Notes: a model not told the origin generated them from the sequence alone. A stretch of DNA of 64,000 bases from Caulobacter sp. RHG1 (GCF_013181195.1 NZ_SMZP01000007.1:124001-188000); one strand, 5' to 3'; counted from the first letter of the stretch, positions 37,257 through 48,169 are shown. A program made the numbers and translations.

Positions 37257-37673
37257 TCAGTGAGCTTCCTTTGGAGTCTCCATGAGCTCGACCAGCAGGC
37301 CGCCCATGTCCTTGGGGTGTACGAAGATGATCATCGTGCCGTGGGCGCCGATGCGGGGCTCGCCCAGCACGGTCGCGCCCTTGGCCACCAGATCGTCACG
37401 CGCTTCGTAGATGTTCTCGACCTCGAAGCAAATGTGGTGCTGGCCGCCTTTCGGGTTCTTGGCCAGAAAGCCGTGGATCGGCGAGGTCTCGCCATAGGGC
37501 TCGATCAGCTCGATCTGGCTGTTGGGCAGATTGACGAAGCAGACCCAGACGCCCTGCTCCGGCATCGCCCACTTCTCGGTCACCGAGGTGGCGCCCAGCA
37601 GGTCGCGGTACATCTTCAGCGACTCGTCGATGGATGGCGTAGCGACGCCGACGTGATTGAGCTTGCCGATCAT
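37257..37673 (-). CDS. mce: Methylmalonyl-CoA epimerase
   Basis: A 138-residue vicinal-oxygen-chelate protein that interconverts (2S)- and (2R)-methylmalonyl-CoA in propionate breakdown. The metal-binding set is visible: His of LNHVGVATPS, His/Glu pattern of GGQHHICFEVENI and the final Glu of GGLLVELMETP. INDELs and length agree with the epimerase rather than glyoxalase I. It is followed by the DUF1467 gene with one base between, and preceded by a radical SAM gene. Confidence 0.88.
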   Translation of the reverse strand: MIGKLNHVGVATPSIDESLKMYRDLLGATSVTEKWAMPEQGVWVCFVNLPNSQIELIEPYGETSPIHGFLAKNPKGGQHHICFEVENIYEARDDLVAKGATVLGEPRIGAHGTMIIFVHPKDMGGLLVELMETPKEAH

Positions 37674-37693
37674 TTCCTACCCCTTCTTGTTTT

Positions 37694-38929
37694 CTAGCCG
37701 CCGAACGTACCCAGCGGATCCGGGAAAGCCGAGGGCAGCTGCGCCAGCTTGCTGATCGGCATGTAGAAGCTGCAGCCCTTGCAGGGCTCGGGCACGCCGC
37801 AGCCTTGCCAGTCCCACAGGTGACGCACCTTCTCCGAGTTCAGCAGTTCGGCCAAGCTGGCGTCGCGGATGTCCCCCAGCATCAGGGCCGTCTTGCCGTC
37901 GAAATCGGCGCAGCCGCAGAACGACACCTTGCCGCTCGACAGCACCTGCAGGCTGATCAAGGGCAGCGCGCATTGTTCGGTGTTCTGCTGCGGCGGCATC
38001 CACTCGGCGTCCAGCGGCAGCGGCTTGGAGGTGTCGAACACCGTCCAGTTGGCGTAGGTGCTTGTACCTGGGAGCGACAGCCTGGCCGCGTCGACGCCGG
38101 CGCGCTGGGCCACCTGCGCCAGCCAGCCGTCGATCTCTTCGGAGGTGCGGGCGCGCAGGTGGCGGGCGCCCAGGCCGACCTTGTCGACGCCGAAGATCCG
38201 GATCAGCCGGCCCAGCGACTCCATGAACTGGTCGTACTGATCCTTGCGGGTCATCAGCGCGAACTCTTCGGCGTCCAGGCCGTAGACCGACACCGTCACC
38301 CGATCGAAATAGCCGGCCAGTTCGGCCAATTCCTCGTCGGAATAGAGATAGGCCATGGTGGCGTTGGTGATCGCCGAGACGCGGGTGATCGCCGGGGTGG
38401 CGCGCAGCAGCTTCAGGCGCTCCAGGAGCTGCTTGTCCAGCAGCATCTCGCCAACCATTGGGGTCAGGGTGATCGGGCCGCCGCCCAGCGCTGCGTAGTC
38501 GGACACGATTTTGGCGAAGATCGCCATGTCCATGCCCTGCTTCTTGCGGGTCTGGATCGAGTACGGGCAGATCACGCAGTCGTTGTTGCAGATGTTGACC
38601 GTCTCGATGCTCAACGCCAGCGGCCGGAAACGCCCGCGGTGCGTGAAGTACGAGATGTTCTCCGGCGTGTAGATGGCCGGAAACTTGGCGATCGGATGGC
38701 TTCCGAGCTTCTGGCGATACTCCGGCGAGCCGACGATCTCGGCCTTGATGTCGTCGATCGTCGCGCCGTTGGCCATCCAAGCCACGCAGGCGGCCAGGGA
38801 GTCGGGGTCAGGCTCGCGCTTCAGCAGCTCGCGATAGAGATGCTGGACGATCTGGGCCGCGTAGCCGTTCCCGTCCGCCGCAGCGGCGGTTGAGGCCGCC
38901 TCTGGCTTCTGGGAACGGCGGAAGATCAC
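37694..38929 (-). CDS. Radical SAM/SPASM protein with N-terminal DUF4214 region
   Basis: A 411-residue protein. Residues about 25-75 (YRELLKREPDPDSLAACV...VGSPEYRQKLG) match the DUF4214 repeat seen in secreted and glycan-related proteins. The radical SAM cluster motif is Cys114-Cys118-Cys121 (CX3CX2C), followed by a TIM-barrel pattern (GGGPITLTPMVGE). The C terminus has a SPASM-like Cys cluster (FCGCADFDGK, then GCGVPEPCKGCSFY) that could bind extra Fe-S clusters. It resembles peptide- or sugar-modifying radical SAM enzymes, but no substrate can be named. The ATG overlaps the RNase J stop by four bases. Confidence 0.75.
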   Translation of the reverse strand: MIFRRSQKPEAASTAAAADGNGYAAQIVQHLYRELLKREPDPDSLAACVAWMANGATIDDIKAEIVGSPEYRQKLGSHPIAKFPAIYTPENISYFTHRGRFRPLALSIETVNICNNDCVICPYSIQTRKKQGMDMAIFAKIVSDYAALGGGPITLTPMVGEMLLDKQLLERLKLLRATPAITRVSAITNATMAYLYSDEELAELAGYFDRVTVSVYGLDAEEFALMTRKDQYDQFMESLGRLIRIFGVDKVGLGARHLRARTSEEIDGWLAQVAQRAGVDAARLSLPGTSTYANWTVFDTSKPLPLDAEWMPPQQNTEQCALPLISLQVLSSGKVSFCGCADFDGKTALMLGDIRDASLAELLNSEKVRHLWDWQGCGVPEPCKGCSFYMPISKLAQLPSAFPDPLGTFGG

Positions 38930-40605
38930 AGGCGCAGAACCGTCGTCTCGACGACCGGCTTGCGTTCCCAGATGCGGAACGCGGCCTTCTTCACCGCGCG
39001 AGAGATGGCGCTCTCAATATTCTCGTCCATTTCGCGCGCGTCGCCCTGCAGCTTCTTGTAGGCGGTCTCGGCTTCTTCAGCGAGATCGTCCAGGGCGTCG
39101 TCCAGCGTGTACTCGTCGTCGCCGGTCATGCCGATGCCGCGGACCTGCGGGCCAGAGACGATGCGGTTACGGCCATCGAGCACGATCGACACGGCCAGCA
39201 TGCCGTTAAACGCCGCGTGACGCCGCTCGCGCAGGGCCTCGCCGTTCTCGGGCGTCATGACGCCGCCGTCGACGTACAGACGCCCGGCCGGCACCTCGTC
39301 GATGATCTCCGGATGGCCCGGCGCCAGGCGCACCATGTCGCCGTTGCGCGGGCTGACAGCGTGCGGGACCTGCAGGTCCTTGGCGAAGGCGGCGTGCTCG
39401 ATCAGGTGGCGACGCTCGCCGTGGGTAGGGACCGCGATCTGCGGACGCACCCAAGCATACATCTGGCGCAGCTCTTCACGGCACGGGTGACCCGAGACGT
39501 GGATGCCGGGGGTGTCGCGCTCGGTGTGCAGGCGCACGCCGCGGTCGGCCAGCTTGTTCTGCAGATTGCGGATCGGGATCTCGTTACCCGGGATGACCCG
39601 CGAGCTGAAGATCACGTGGTCGCCCTGCCCCAGCTTGACGTGCGGATGGCTGCCGTCGGCGATGCGCGACAAGGCCGCACGGGCCTCACCCTGGCTGCCG
39701 GTGCAGAGGAACAGGACCTCGTTCTCCGGCAGGTGCTTGGCCTGGTCGTCGTTGATGAAGGCCTCAAGCCCCTGCAGCAGACCGACCGAACGGGCGGCTG
39801 CGGCCATGCGATGCATCGAGCGGCCGGCCAGGCAGACCTTGCGGCCGCACGCTTGAGCCGCGCGGATCACGGTGTCCATGCGCGCCACGTTCGAGGCGAA
39901 GCAGGCCACGGCGATCTTGCCCGACAGGCTCTGGATCAGGTTGCCCAGCGCCTTGCGCACATCGGCCTCGGAGCCGGCCTCGCCTTCCTGGAAGACGTTG
40001 GTGCTGTCGCAGACCATGGCCAACACGCCCTCGTCGCCGAGGCGGCGGATGGCGGCTTCGTCGGTCGGCGCGCCCAGCTGGGGCTCGGGATCGATCTTCC
40101 AGTCGCCGGTGTGCAGGATCGTGCCCAGCGGCGTCTTGATCGCCAGGCCGTTCGGCTCGGGGATCGAGTGCGTCAGGGTGATCAGCTCCAGCTCGAACGG
40201 GCCGAGCGAGAACTTGCCGCCCAGAGGCACTTCGGTGATCGGCACGTCGTCCAGGATACCGGCGTCGCGCAGCTTCTCGCGCAGCAGGAAGGCGGTGAAC
40301 GGCGTGGCGTAGACCGGCGCCTTCAGGCGCGGCCACAGCCAGTGCACGGCGCCGAGGTGATCCTCGTGGGCGTGGGTCAGGACGATGCCGACGATGTCCT
40401 TGGCATAGGGCTCGATGTACGACGGATCGGGCAGGATGATCTCGACGCCGGGCGTCGTCTGGTCGCCGAAGGTCACGCCGAGGTCGACGACGATCCACTT
40501 ACGATCATGCGCCGGGCCGAAGCCATACAGATTGAAGTTCATGCCGATCTCGTTCGACCCGCCCAGCGGCAGGAAGACGAGCTCGTCGCTCTTGGATTTT
40601 TTCAT
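38926..40605 (-). CDS. rnj: Ribonuclease J
   Basis: RNase J, 559 residues, a metallo-beta-lactamase/beta-CASP nuclease acting as 5'-3' exonuclease and endonuclease in RNA decay and rRNA maturation. The zinc motif HAHEDH is at residues 78-83, HTGDWKIDPEP supplies later ligands, and the beta-CASP region has SGHPCREEL and the C-terminal VPTHGE. Length matches RNase J1/J2. It overlaps coaX by one base upstream and the radical SAM gene by four downstream. Confidence 0.94.
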   Translation of the reverse strand: MKKSKSDELVFLPLGGSNEIGMNFNLYGFGPAHDRKWIVVDLGVTFGDQTTPGVEIILPDPSYIEPYAKDIVGIVLTHAHEDHLGAVHWLWPRLKAPVYATPFTAFLLREKLRDAGILDDVPITEVPLGGKFSLGPFELELITLTHSIPEPNGLAIKTPLGTILHTGDWKIDPEPQLGAPTDEAAIRRLGDEGVLAMVCDSTNVFQEGEAGSEADVRKALGNLIQSLSGKIAVACFASNVARMDTVIRAAQACGRKVCLAGRSMHRMAAAARSVGLLQGLEAFINDDQAKHLPENEVLFLCTGSQGEARAALSRIADGSHPHVKLGQGDHVIFSSRVIPGNEIPIRNLQNKLADRGVRLHTERDTPGIHVSGHPCREELRQMYAWVRPQIAVPTHGERRHLIEHAAFAKDLQVPHAVSPRNGDMVRLAPGHPEIIDEVPAGRLYVDGGVMTPENGEALRERRHAAFNGMLAVSIVLDGRNRIVSGPQVRGIGMTGDDEYTLDDALDDLAEEAETAYKKLQGDAREMDENIESAISRAVKKAAFRIWERKPVVETTVLRL

Positions 40606-41387
40606 CAGGTCTCAGAAATGGTGTTTCGACGATAGATTTCGAGAAGACCCCGTATCGTCAGGTCGGAGTCGAAGTGGTCGATGCTGTCGGTGGCGCCCTC
40701 GAACAGGGAGGCGACGCCGCCGGTGGCGATTACGGTCATGGGCTCGCCGCGCTCAGCCTTGATGCGCGAGACGAGACCCTCGATCAGGGAGATATACCCC
40801 CAGAAGACGCCCGATTGCATGGCCGACACGGTGTCGGTGCCCACGATCCTGTTACCGGCCGGACGCTGAATGGCGATCCGGGGCAGCTTGGCCGCCGCCT
40901 CGTGCAGGGCCTGCATGGAAAGATTGATGCCGGGCGCGATGATGCCGCCCTCGAAGCCGCCGTCCGGCGCCACGATGTCGAAGGTCGTGGCCGTGCCGCT
41001 GTCGATGACGATCAGCGGGCCGGGATAGACCATGTTGGCGCCGATGGCGTTGACCAGCCGGTCGGCGCCGGCCTCGGACGGCTTCTGGATCCTGACCTCG
41101 ACGCCCAGCTTGGCGTTCTCGCCGATCACCAGAGGCTCGACGTTGAAATAGCGGCGGGACAGGTTCCGCAGGTTGAAGATCGACTGCGGCACGACGCTGG
41201 AGATGATCACAGCGTCGATGGCCCGGAACCCCAGGCCCTGCATCGACAGCAGCTGCGACAGCCACACCACGTACTCGTCGGCGGTGCGGGTGCTCTCGGT
41301 CGCCGAGCGCCACTGCGCCACCCAGGACACGCCATCATGGATGGCGAACATGGTGTTGGTGTTACCCTGCTCGATGGCCAGCAGCAT
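40605..41387 (-). CDS. coaX: Type III pantothenate kinase
   Basis: CoaX, 260 residues, an ASKHA-fold kinase catalysing the first step of coenzyme A synthesis. The phosphate-1 motif, usually DXGNT, reads EQGNT at residues 6-10 (Glu for Asp). [11 protein letters not shown], then [13 protein letters not shown], then GGIIAPGI are the family motifs. Stop and start codons overlap with birA and rnj by one base each (TAATG, TGATG), so all three are probably translationally coupled. birA-coaX pairing is common. Confidence 0.93.
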   Translation of the reverse strand: MLLAIEQGNTNTMFAIHDGVSWVAQWRSATESTRTADEYVVWLSQLLSMQGLGFRAIDAVIISSVVPQSIFNLRNLSRRYFNVEPLVIGENAKLGVEVRIQKPSEAGADRLVNAIGANMVYPGPLIVIDSGTATTFDIVAPDGGFEGGIIAPGINLSMQALHEAAAKLPRIAIQRPAGNRIVGTDTVSAMQSGVFWGYISLIEGLVSRIKAERGEPMTVIATGGVASLFEGATDSIDHFDSDLTIRGLLEIYRRNTISET

Positions 41388-42127
41388 TACGCGACTCCGA
41401 AGAAGACGTCGCCAGCGGTAATCCGGCGAACGCGGCCGTCGTCAAGCCTCAGTCTCAGCGCGCCGTCATTATCCAGCCCTTCGGCGATGCCCTCGACGGT
41501 CTCGTTGCCAAGACGGGCAGTGCAGGCTTCGCCCAAGCCGTGGGCGCGCGCCGTCCAGGCGTTGGCGATGGCGGGAAAGCCCAGAGCGGTCCAGGTGCGA
41601 TACCAACGCTCGAACGCGCCGGCCAGAGCCTCGACGGCCTCGGTCGGATGCGGCGGCGGAACTTCTCGATAGGTGGCGATCGAGGTCGCCGGTCGCTCGC
41701 TGTCGATCGGCTTGCGGGCCAGGTTCACGCCGATGCCGACGGCCAGCCACAGACCGCCCTGGGGCGAGGCGCCCGACTCGATCAGGATGCCGCTGACCTT
41801 CAGTCCGCCCAGCAGCGGATCATTGGGCCATTTCAGGCTGACCAGCGACGCCGGCACGTAATTGGCCAGCATATCGGCTACGGCCAAGGCGGCGACGAAC
41901 GAGACCTGCGCGGCCTCGGCCGGCGGCTTGTCGGTGCGGAGGAGCAAGGTGGCGGCGAGGTTGCCCTCGCCCGTCTCCCAGGCGCGACCGCGACGGCCGC
42001 GCCCTGAAGTCTGGCGCAGGCCGAGCAGCCAAACCGGCCCGGCCTCGCCCGCCTCGGCCCGGCGACGGGCTTCGGCGTTGGTGGAGTCGATCTCGTCGAG
42101 GACGACGACGGGCGGGACGCCCGTCAC
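41387..42127 (-). CDS. birA: Biotin-[acetyl-CoA-carboxylase] ligase, without DNA-binding domain
   Basis: A 246-residue biotin protein ligase that activates biotin as the adenylate and attaches it to the carboxylase carrier. The biotin/ATP loop is GRGRRGRAW (42-50), followed by [21 protein letters not shown], the catalytic Lys region. The N-terminal helix-turn-helix of E. coli BirA is absent, so it should not repress transcription. The start is GTG at 42127, two bases after the nuoN stop; a TTG 15 bases upstream is in frame. It is the first non-nuo gene of the operon. Confidence 0.9.
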   Translation of the reverse strand: MTGVPPVVVLDEIDSTNAEARRRAEAGEAGPVWLLGLRQTSGRGRRGRAWETGEGNLAATLLLRTDKPPAEAAQVSFVAALAVADMLANYVPASLVSLKWPNDPLLGGLKVSGILIESGASPQGGLWLAVGIGVNLARKPIDSERPATSIATYREVPPPHPTEAVEALAGAFERWYRTWTALGFPAIANAWTARAHGLGEACTARLGNETVEGIAEGLDNDGALRLRLDDGRVRRITAGDVFFGVA

Positions 42128-42128
42128 G

Positions 42129-43574
42129 TCACGCGTGACCAAAGGCGGCCGCAGCGGCCTTGGCGGCCGGATCCAGCCAGACCAGGGCCACGAGAACGAC
42201 CGGGAACGAGAACAGCGCAGCCGCGAAGCCGACGGCGCGGGCCGAGGGCGACGGCGCATCGACCGAACCGACCGGCGCGTCGAACCACATCGCCTTGATC
42301 AGGCGCAGGTAATAGAACGCGGCGACGACCGAGCCGACCAGACCGAGGACGGCGGCCCACTGCAGCATCACGTCACCCGTGCCGAGCGCGGCCTTGAAGA
42401 CGTAGTACTTCGACCAGAAGCCCGAGAACGGCGGCAGACCCAGGGCCGACAGCGAGAACGCGGTCATGGCCAGGGCGATGCCGGGACGTTCCTTGATCAG
42501 GCCGGCCATGTCCTCGATGGTTTCCATCGGACGGCCGTCGCGGTTCAGCGCCTGCAGGCAGGCGAAGAAGCCGGTGACGTCGACCATGTACAGCACCATG
42601 AAGACCAGCATCGATTGCAGGCCGACCTCGCCGCCGGCCGCGACGCCCAGCAGGGCGTAGCCGACATTGGCGATCGAGGAATAGGCCCACAGGCGCTTGA
42701 GGTTGATCTGGGCCAGGCCGGCGAAGGCGCCGACGAAGACCGACAGCAGGGCGGCGATGACCAGGACCTGGCGCCATTGCTCGACCGAGGCCGGGAAGGC
42801 GTCGCCCAGCACGCGGGCGAACATCATCATGGCGGCCAGCTTCGGCGCGGCGGCGAAGAAGCCGACGACCGGGGTCGGGGCGCCTTCGTAGACGTCCGGG
42901 GTCCACATGTGGAACGGCGCGGCCGAGACCTTGAACGCCAGGCCGCAGATCAGGAACACCAGGCCAAACAGCAGGCCCGTGCCGTGCGTACCGCCGTGGG
43001 CGGCGGCCAGGGCGATCTGGTCGAAGCGGGTCGAGCCGGTGAAGCCGTAGATCAGCGACGAACCGTACAGCAGCAGGCCCGACGACAGCGCGCCCAGCAC
43101 GAAGTACTTCAGGCCGGCTTCCGAGGCCTTGGCGTCGTCACGGCGGAAGGCCGCCAGGACGTACAGGGCCAGCGACTGCAGTTCGACGCCGACATAGAGG
43201 CTGATCAGGTCGCCGGCCGAGGCGGTGACGCCCATGCCCAGGGCGGCCAGGATCACCAGGACGGCGTATTCGAACTTCTGGTCGTCGCGCTGGGCCAGCC
43301 AGCGGTCGCCCAGCACGATGGCGATGGCGCTCGACAGATAGATGGCGACCTTGGCGTAGGTCGCTGCGGCGTCGGCCGCATAGACGCCGTTGAAGGCCGA
43401 ACCGTGCGGACCCAGCACCGCCGTGGCGGCCGCCGCGATCAGCGCGGCGACGGCGGCCAGGGTGAAGATGCCCCCGACCTTGCCCCGGAAGGCGCCGGCG
43501 ACCAGCAGGACGAGCGCCGCGATCGCCAGGACGATCTCAGGCAGGACGAGCGTGAAGTTGGCGGAAAAGGTCAT
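42129..43574 (-). CDS. nuoN: NADH-quinone oxidoreductase subunit N
   Basis: NuoN, 481 residues, about 14 membrane helices, one of the three Mrp antiporter-like proton-pumping subunits of complex I. The core SLYVGVELQSLALYVLAAF carries the conserved Glu of TM5, and FKVSAAPFHMWTPDVYEGAPTP carries the conserved Lys and the discontinuous helix. It is the last nuo gene, 7 bases after nuoM. Confidence 0.96.
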   Translation of the reverse strand: MTFSANFTLVLPEIVLAIAALVLLVAGAFRGKVGGIFTLAAVAALIAAAATAVLGPHGSAFNGVYAADAAATYAKVAIYLSSAIAIVLGDRWLAQRDDQKFEYAVLVILAALGMGVTASAGDLISLYVGVELQSLALYVLAAFRRDDAKASEAGLKYFVLGALSSGLLLYGSSLIYGFTGSTRFDQIALAAAHGGTHGTGLLFGLVFLICGLAFKVSAAPFHMWTPDVYEGAPTPVVGFFAAAPKLAAMMMFARVLGDAFPASVEQWRQVLVIAALLSVFVGAFAGLAQINLKRLWAYSSIANVGYALLGVAAGGEVGLQSMLVFMVLYMVDVTGFFACLQALNRDGRPMETIEDMAGLIKERPGIALAMTAFSLSALGLPPFSGFWSKYYVFKAALGTGDVMLQWAAVLGLVGSVVAAFYYLRLIKAMWFDAPVGSVDAPSPSARAVGFAAALFSFPVVLVALVWLDPAAKAAAAAFGHA

Positions 43575-43581
43575 AGGCTCC

Positions 43582-45066
43582 TCACCCGCCCACGGCGGCG
43601 CGCCAGGCGCCGACGAGGCCGTCGACGGACGTCGCGGTCAGGTTGAACACGAGATTGGGATAGATGCCCAGCACCAGGGTCATGATGATGAGCGGCACGA
43701 ACAGCGTGATCTCGCGAGCGTCCAGATCCTTGATGGTCTTCAGCTCGGGATTGGTGATCTCGCCGTACATAACCCGGCGGTACAGGGTCAGGGCGTACAT
43801 GGCCGACAGGATGACGCCCGAGGCCGACACGATCGCCGTCCAGGTCGAGGCCTGGTAGACGCCGGTCATCGTCAGGATTTCACCGACGAAGCCCGAGGTG
43901 CCCGGCAGGCCGACATTGCCCATCGTGAACAGCAGGAACACGAAGGCGTAGTGCGGCATGCGGTTGGTCAGGCCGCCGTAGAAGGCGATCTCGCGGGTGT
44001 GCATGCGGTCGTAGACGACGCCGACGCAGAGGAAGAGCGCGCCGGAGATCACCCCGTGGCTCAGCATCTGGAACAGAGCGCCCTGCTCGCCTGCCGCATT
44101 GCCCGAGAAGATGCCCATGGTCACGAAGCCCATGTGGGCCACCGACGAATAGGCGATCAGCTTCTTGATGTCGGTCTGACGGAAGGCCACCAGCGAGGTG
44201 TAGACGATGGCGATGGCCGACATCGCGAACACCAGGGGCTGGAACAGCTCCGAGGCGTTGGGGAACATCGGCAGGCTGAAGCGCATGAAGCCGTAGCCGC
44301 CCATCTTCAGCAGCACGCCGGCCAGGATGACCGAACCGGCCGTCGGGGCCTCGACGTGAGCGTCGGGCAGCCAGGTGTGCACCGGCCACATCGGCATCTT
44401 CACCGCGAACGAGGCGAAGAAGGCCAGCCACAGCCAGGTCTGCAGCCACGGGGCGAACTTGAACGTCATCAGCACCGGGATCGACGAGGTGCCGGCGATG
44501 CTGATCATCGCCAGGATGGCGGCCAGCATCAGCACCGAGCCGAGCAGCGTGTAGAGGAAGAACTTGTAGGCCGCGTAGATCCGGCGCTTGCCGCCCCAGA
44601 TCCCGATGATCAGGAACATCGGGACCAGGCCGAACTCGAAGAACAGGTAGAACAGCACCAGGTCCAGCGCCGCGAACACGCCGATCACCAGGGTCTCCAG
44701 GACCAGGAAGGCGATCAGGTACTCGACGACCCGCTTCTCGACCGACTTCCAGCTGGCCACGATGCAGATCGGCAGCAGGAAGGCGGTCAGCAGGACGAAC
44801 AGCACCGAGATGCCGTCGACGCCCATACGGTAGTGGATGCCCGCGAACCAGGCGAAGTCTTCCACGAACTGGAAGCCCGGGTTCTTCGGATCGAACTGGA
44901 GGGTCAGGACGAGCGACAGAACGAACGTGACCAGGGTCGCGACGAGCGCGATCCATTTGGCCAGGGTGTCGGTCTTTGCGCTCTCGCCCTTGAAGGCGCG
45001 CGCGGCGAGGATCACCGCGACGCCGACGATGGGCGCGAAGGTCGTAAGGCTGAGAAGGCCGCTCAT
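43582..45066 (-). CDS. nuoM: NADH-quinone oxidoreductase subunit M
   Basis: NuoM, 494 residues, about 14 membrane helices, a proton-pumping antiporter-like subunit. Key stretches are [17 protein letters not shown] (conserved Glu helix), [27 protein letters not shown] (Lys and broken helix) and [15 protein letters not shown]. The ATG at 45066 is chosen over an upstream in-frame codon. It follows nuoL by 14 bases. Confidence 0.96.
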   Translation of the reverse strand: MSGLLSLTTFAPIVGVAVILAARAFKGESAKTDTLAKWIALVATLVTFVLSLVLTLQFDPKNPGFQFVEDFAWFAGIHYRMGVDGISVLFVLLTAFLLPICIVASWKSVEKRVVEYLIAFLVLETLVIGVFAALDLVLFYLFFEFGLVPMFLIIGIWGGKRRIYAAYKFFLYTLLGSVLMLAAILAMISIAGTSSIPVLMTFKFAPWLQTWLWLAFFASFAVKMPMWPVHTWLPDAHVEAPTAGSVILAGVLLKMGGYGFMRFSLPMFPNASELFQPLVFAMSAIAIVYTSLVAFRQTDIKKLIAYSSVAHMGFVTMGIFSGNAAGEQGALFQMLSHGVISGALFLCVGVVYDRMHTREIAFYGGLTNRMPHYAFVFLLFTMGNVGLPGTSGFVGEILTMTGVYQASTWTAIVSASGVILSAMYALTLYRRVMYGEITNPELKTIKDLDAREITLFVPLIIMTLVLGIYPNLVFNLTATSVDGLVGAWRAAVGG

Positions 45067-45080
45067 TAGCTCCGTCCCCC

Positions 45081-47159
45081 TCAACGGAAGGCGTACAGGG
45101 CGAAGGTCAGCAGGCCGGCGACGCCGAGCAGCATGACAAACGCGTAGTGATAGACGTAGCCGGTCTGCAGCTTACCGGTGCGCTTGCCGACCTCGTAAGA
45201 GACCGCGCTGACGCCATCCGGGCCGAGGCCGTCGATGATCTTCTGGTCGCCGCCCTTCCAGAACAGGTCGCCGAGGAACTTGGCGAACCGCACGAAGGTG
45301 GCCGCGTAGAGTTCGTCGAAGAACCACTTGTTGTAGAAGAAGACGTAGAGCGGACCCTTGCGCTCGGCCAGTTTCAGGCCCAGGCGCTCGTTGCCCTTGA
45401 TCAGGTAGACATAGACCGCGATCAGCAGGCCCAGCAGCGAGGCGATCAGCGGGCTCCACTTCACCCAATTCGCAACCTCGTGCGCTTCATGCAGCACGTG
45501 GTTGGTCGGGGCGGTGTAGATCGCACCGCGCCAGAACTCTTCCTGGTGGTGGCCGACGAAGTAGCCGGTGAACACGAAGCCGGCGGCGACCGCGCCGATC
45601 GACAGCACGACCAGCGGGAACAGCATCACCCACGGGCTTTCATGCGGCTTGTGATCGTGGCCGTGGCCGTGATCGTCATGGGCCGCGTGGTCGTCATGAG
45701 CGTGCGCGTCGGCGGCATGAGCGTCGTGACCATGAGCATCATGGGCGTGAGCGTCATGGCCGTGGTCGTCGTGACCCCAGCGCGCCGTGCCGTTGAAGGT
45801 GAAGAAGGCCAGGCGCCACGAGTAGAACGAGGTCAGGCCCGCCACCAACACGCCGATCACCCAGGCGAACATCGCCAGCGAATTGTGACCGCCCGCCGCG
45901 AACGCGGCTTCGATGATGGTGTCCTTCGAGTAGAAGCCGGCGAAGCCCAGGTGCAGCGGCGGGAAGCCGAGGCCCGTGATGGCGATCGTGCCGATCGTCA
46001 TGGCGATGAAGGTCACCGGCAGCAGCTTGGCCAGGGCGCCGTAGCGACGCATGTCCTGCTCATGGTGCATGCCGTGGATCACCGAACCGGCGCCCAGGAA
46101 CAGCAGCGCCTTGAAGAAGGCGTGCGTGAACAGGTGGAACATGGCCGCCTGGTAGGCGCCGACGCCGGCCGCGAAGAACATGTAGCCCAGCTGCGAACAG
46201 GTCGAGTAGGCGATGACGCGCTTGATGTCGTTCTGGGTCAGGCCGACGGTCGCAGCGAACAGGGCCGTGATCGCGCCGATGACCGTGACGATGTTCTTGG
46301 CGACGGGCGCGTATTCGAACATCGGCGACAGCAGGCACAGCATGTAGACGCCGGCGGTGACCATGGTCGCCGCGTGGATCAGCGCCGACACAGGGGTCGG
46401 GCCTTCCATGGCGTCCGGCAGCCAGGTGTGCAGGAAGAACTGCGCCGACTTGCCCATCGCGCCGATGAACAGCAGGAAGCAGGCGATGTCGATCAGCGGC
46501 CAGGTGTGGCCGGCGAACTCCCAGGTGCGGCTCGCGCCGGCCTGGATCATCGGGAACAGCTCGGCGAACTGGATGGTGCCGAAGGCCCAGTAGACGGTCA
46601 TGATGCCGAGGGCGAAACCGAAGTCGCCGACCCGGTTGACGACGAAGGCCTTGATGGCCGCGGCGCTGGCCGAGGGCTTCTTGAACCAGAAGCCGATCAG
46701 CAGGTACGAGGCCAGGCCCACGCCTTCCCAGCCGAAGAACAGCTGCATGAAGTCGGCGGCGGTGACCAGCGACAGCATGGCGAAGGTGAACAGCGACAGA
46801 TACGCGAAGAAGCGCGGCTTGCTGTCGTCCTCGGCCATGTAGCCCCAGGAATAGATGTGCACGAGGGCCGAGACCGTCGTGACCACGATCAGCATGGTGG
46901 CCGACAGGGCGTCGATGCGGATCGACCAGTTGGCGACGAAGTCGCCGACGTGGATGAACGGCAGCAGGTGGACCGTAAAGGCCTCCATGTGCCCCCAGGT
47001 CCACTGGCTGAACGTGTACCACGACAGGCCGCAGGCCAGGATCAGCGCGCCGGTGGTGACCGACTGCGAGGCCACGTTGCCGATACGACGGCCGAACAGG
47101 CCGGCGATGATTGCGGCGATGACCGGCGCGAATACGAGGATGGTTACAAGCGTCTGCAT
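45081..47159 (-). CDS. nuoL: NADH-quinone oxidoreductase subunit L, with histidine-rich loop
   Basis: NuoL, 692 residues, the distal proton-pumping subunit with about 16 membrane helices and the long lateral helix near the C terminus. [18 protein letters not shown] and [26 protein letters not shown] are the core motifs, and [15 protein letters not shown] follows. Unusually, residues 462-506 form a loop with about 17 His plus many Asp and Ala ([18 protein letters not shown] and similar), placed between two membrane helices. It is an insertion relative to typical NuoL and might bind metal. Confidence 0.96.
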   Translation of the reverse strand: MQTLVTILVFAPVIAAIIAGLFGRRIGNVASQSVTTGALILACGLSWYTFSQWTWGHMEAFTVHLLPFIHVGDFVANWSIRIDALSATMLIVVTTVSALVHIYSWGYMAEDDSKPRFFAYLSLFTFAMLSLVTAADFMQLFFGWEGVGLASYLLIGFWFKKPSASAAAIKAFVVNRVGDFGFALGIMTVYWAFGTIQFAELFPMIQAGASRTWEFAGHTWPLIDIACFLLFIGAMGKSAQFFLHTWLPDAMEGPTPVSALIHAATMVTAGVYMLCLLSPMFEYAPVAKNIVTVIGAITALFAATVGLTQNDIKRVIAYSTCSQLGYMFFAAGVGAYQAAMFHLFTHAFFKALLFLGAGSVIHGMHHEQDMRRYGALAKLLPVTFIAMTIGTIAITGLGFPPLHLGFAGFYSKDTIIEAAFAAGGHNSLAMFAWVIGVLVAGLTSFYSWRLAFFTFNGTARWGHDDHGHDAHAHDAHGHDAHAADAHAHDDHAAHDDHGHGHDHKPHESPWVMLFPLVVLSIGAVAAGFVFTGYFVGHHQEEFWRGAIYTAPTNHVLHEAHEVANWVKWSPLIASLLGLLIAVYVYLIKGNERLGLKLAERKGPLYVFFYNKWFFDELYAATFVRFAKFLGDLFWKGGDQKIIDGLGPDGVSAVSYEVGKRTGKLQTGYVYHYAFVMLLGVAGLLTFALYAFR

Positions 47160-47167
47160 GACGTCGC

Positions 47168-47473
47168 TTAGCCCTTCATCATGCTGGCGTCGTCAACCGC
47201 GATGTCGCCACGGTTGCGGAAGAAGGTGACGAGGATCGCCAGACCCACGGCCGCCTCGGCGGCGGCGACGGTCAGGACGAACATGGCGAAGATCTGGCCC
47301 GCCACGTCGTGCAGGAAGGCCGAGAACGCCACCAGATTGATGTTCACCGCCAGCAGGATCAGCTCGATCGACATCAGGATGACGATGATGTTCTTGCGGT
47401 TCACGAAGATGCCGAAGACGCCGATCGTGAAGAGGATCGCGGCGACGACGAGATAGTGCGGAAGGCCGATCAT
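47168..47473 (-). CDS. nuoK: NADH-quinone oxidoreductase subunit K
   Basis: NuoK, 101 residues, three membrane helices. The two conserved buried Glu of the proton channel are in [11 protein letters not shown] and in [12 protein letters not shown]. It overlaps nuoJ by four bases and precedes nuoL by 8. Confidence 0.96.
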   Translation of the reverse strand: MIGLPHYLVVAAILFTIGVFGIFVNRKNIIVILMSIELILLAVNINLVAFSAFLHDVAGQIFAMFVLTVAAAEAAVGLAILVTFFRNRGDIAVDDASMMKG

Positions 47474-48087
47474 TCGGAGATCCCCTCACCCGGCTTGATC
47501 TGAACCAGCTCCATGCCGGTCTTGGGCGTGCGGGCGACCTGAGCGCCGATGTCCTGGCGCTTGACGCCCGGCTTGTGGCGCAGGGTCAGGACGATGGCGC
47601 CGATCATGGCGACCAGCAGCACCAAGCCCGCCAGTTGGAAGAAGAAGACGTAGTCGGTGTAGAGCACGCGACCGATCGCTTCGGTGTTGGGGACGCCGCC
47701 CGGCGAGGCGTTCGGCAGCGGGTTCTTCGAGGCCGCGCCGTTGTTGGCCACCGTGGCGGCGACGAACACCATCTCCAGCGTCAGAATGCCCCCGACCAGA
47801 CCGCCGATCGGCAGGTACTGGGCGAAGCCCTGGCGGAGCTCGGCGAAGTCGACGTCCAGCATCATGACGACGAACAGGAACAGCACCGCCACCGCACCGA
47901 CGTAGACGACGATCAGCAGCATCGCCAGGAACTCCGCGCCCAACAGGACGAAGAGGCCGGCGGCCGAGAAGAAGGCGGTGATCAGGAAGAGCACCGAGTG
48001 CACGGGATTGCGCGCCGACACGACGAGAAGACCCGCCGCGATGGTCACGAATGCCAGCAGATAGAAAGCGATCGCCTGCAAGGCCAT
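47470..48087 (-). CDS. nuoJ: NADH-quinone oxidoreductase subunit J
   Basis: NuoJ, 205 residues, five membrane helices, next to the quinone-site E channel. [58 protein letters not shown] is the conserved core with its pi-bulge helix; the tail [19 protein letters not shown] is typical of alphaproteobacteria. It lies 82 bases after nuoI, the largest gap but one in the nuo run. Confidence 0.95.
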   Translation of the reverse strand: MALQAIAFYLLAFVTIAAGLLVVSARNPVHSVLFLITAFFSAAGLFVLLGAEFLAMLLIVVYVGAVAVLFLFVVMMLDVDFAELRQGFAQYLPIGGLVGGILTLEMVFVAATVANNGAASKNPLPNASPGGVPNTEAIGRVLYTDYVFFFQLAGLVLLVAMIGAIVLTLRHKPGVKRQDIGAQVARTPKTGMELVQIKPGEGISE

Positions 48088-48169
48088 TGGCCCAGGTGCT
48101 CCCCTGAAAACTTAAGTCCAATGACGAAAAACCGAGTGGTCAATCGCCGCCTAGGATTCGTCCGACCGT

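Noticed and set aside
45640-45790. Repeat-like DNA in nuoL as a possible CRISPR or minisatellite array
   Set aside because: The repeats are short, in frame and encode the His-rich loop; there are no spacers and no cas genes.
45147-47171. 674-codon plus-strand frame opposite nuoL
   Set aside because: Antisense shadow of a conserved complex I gene, with biased Asp/Arg/Gln composition.
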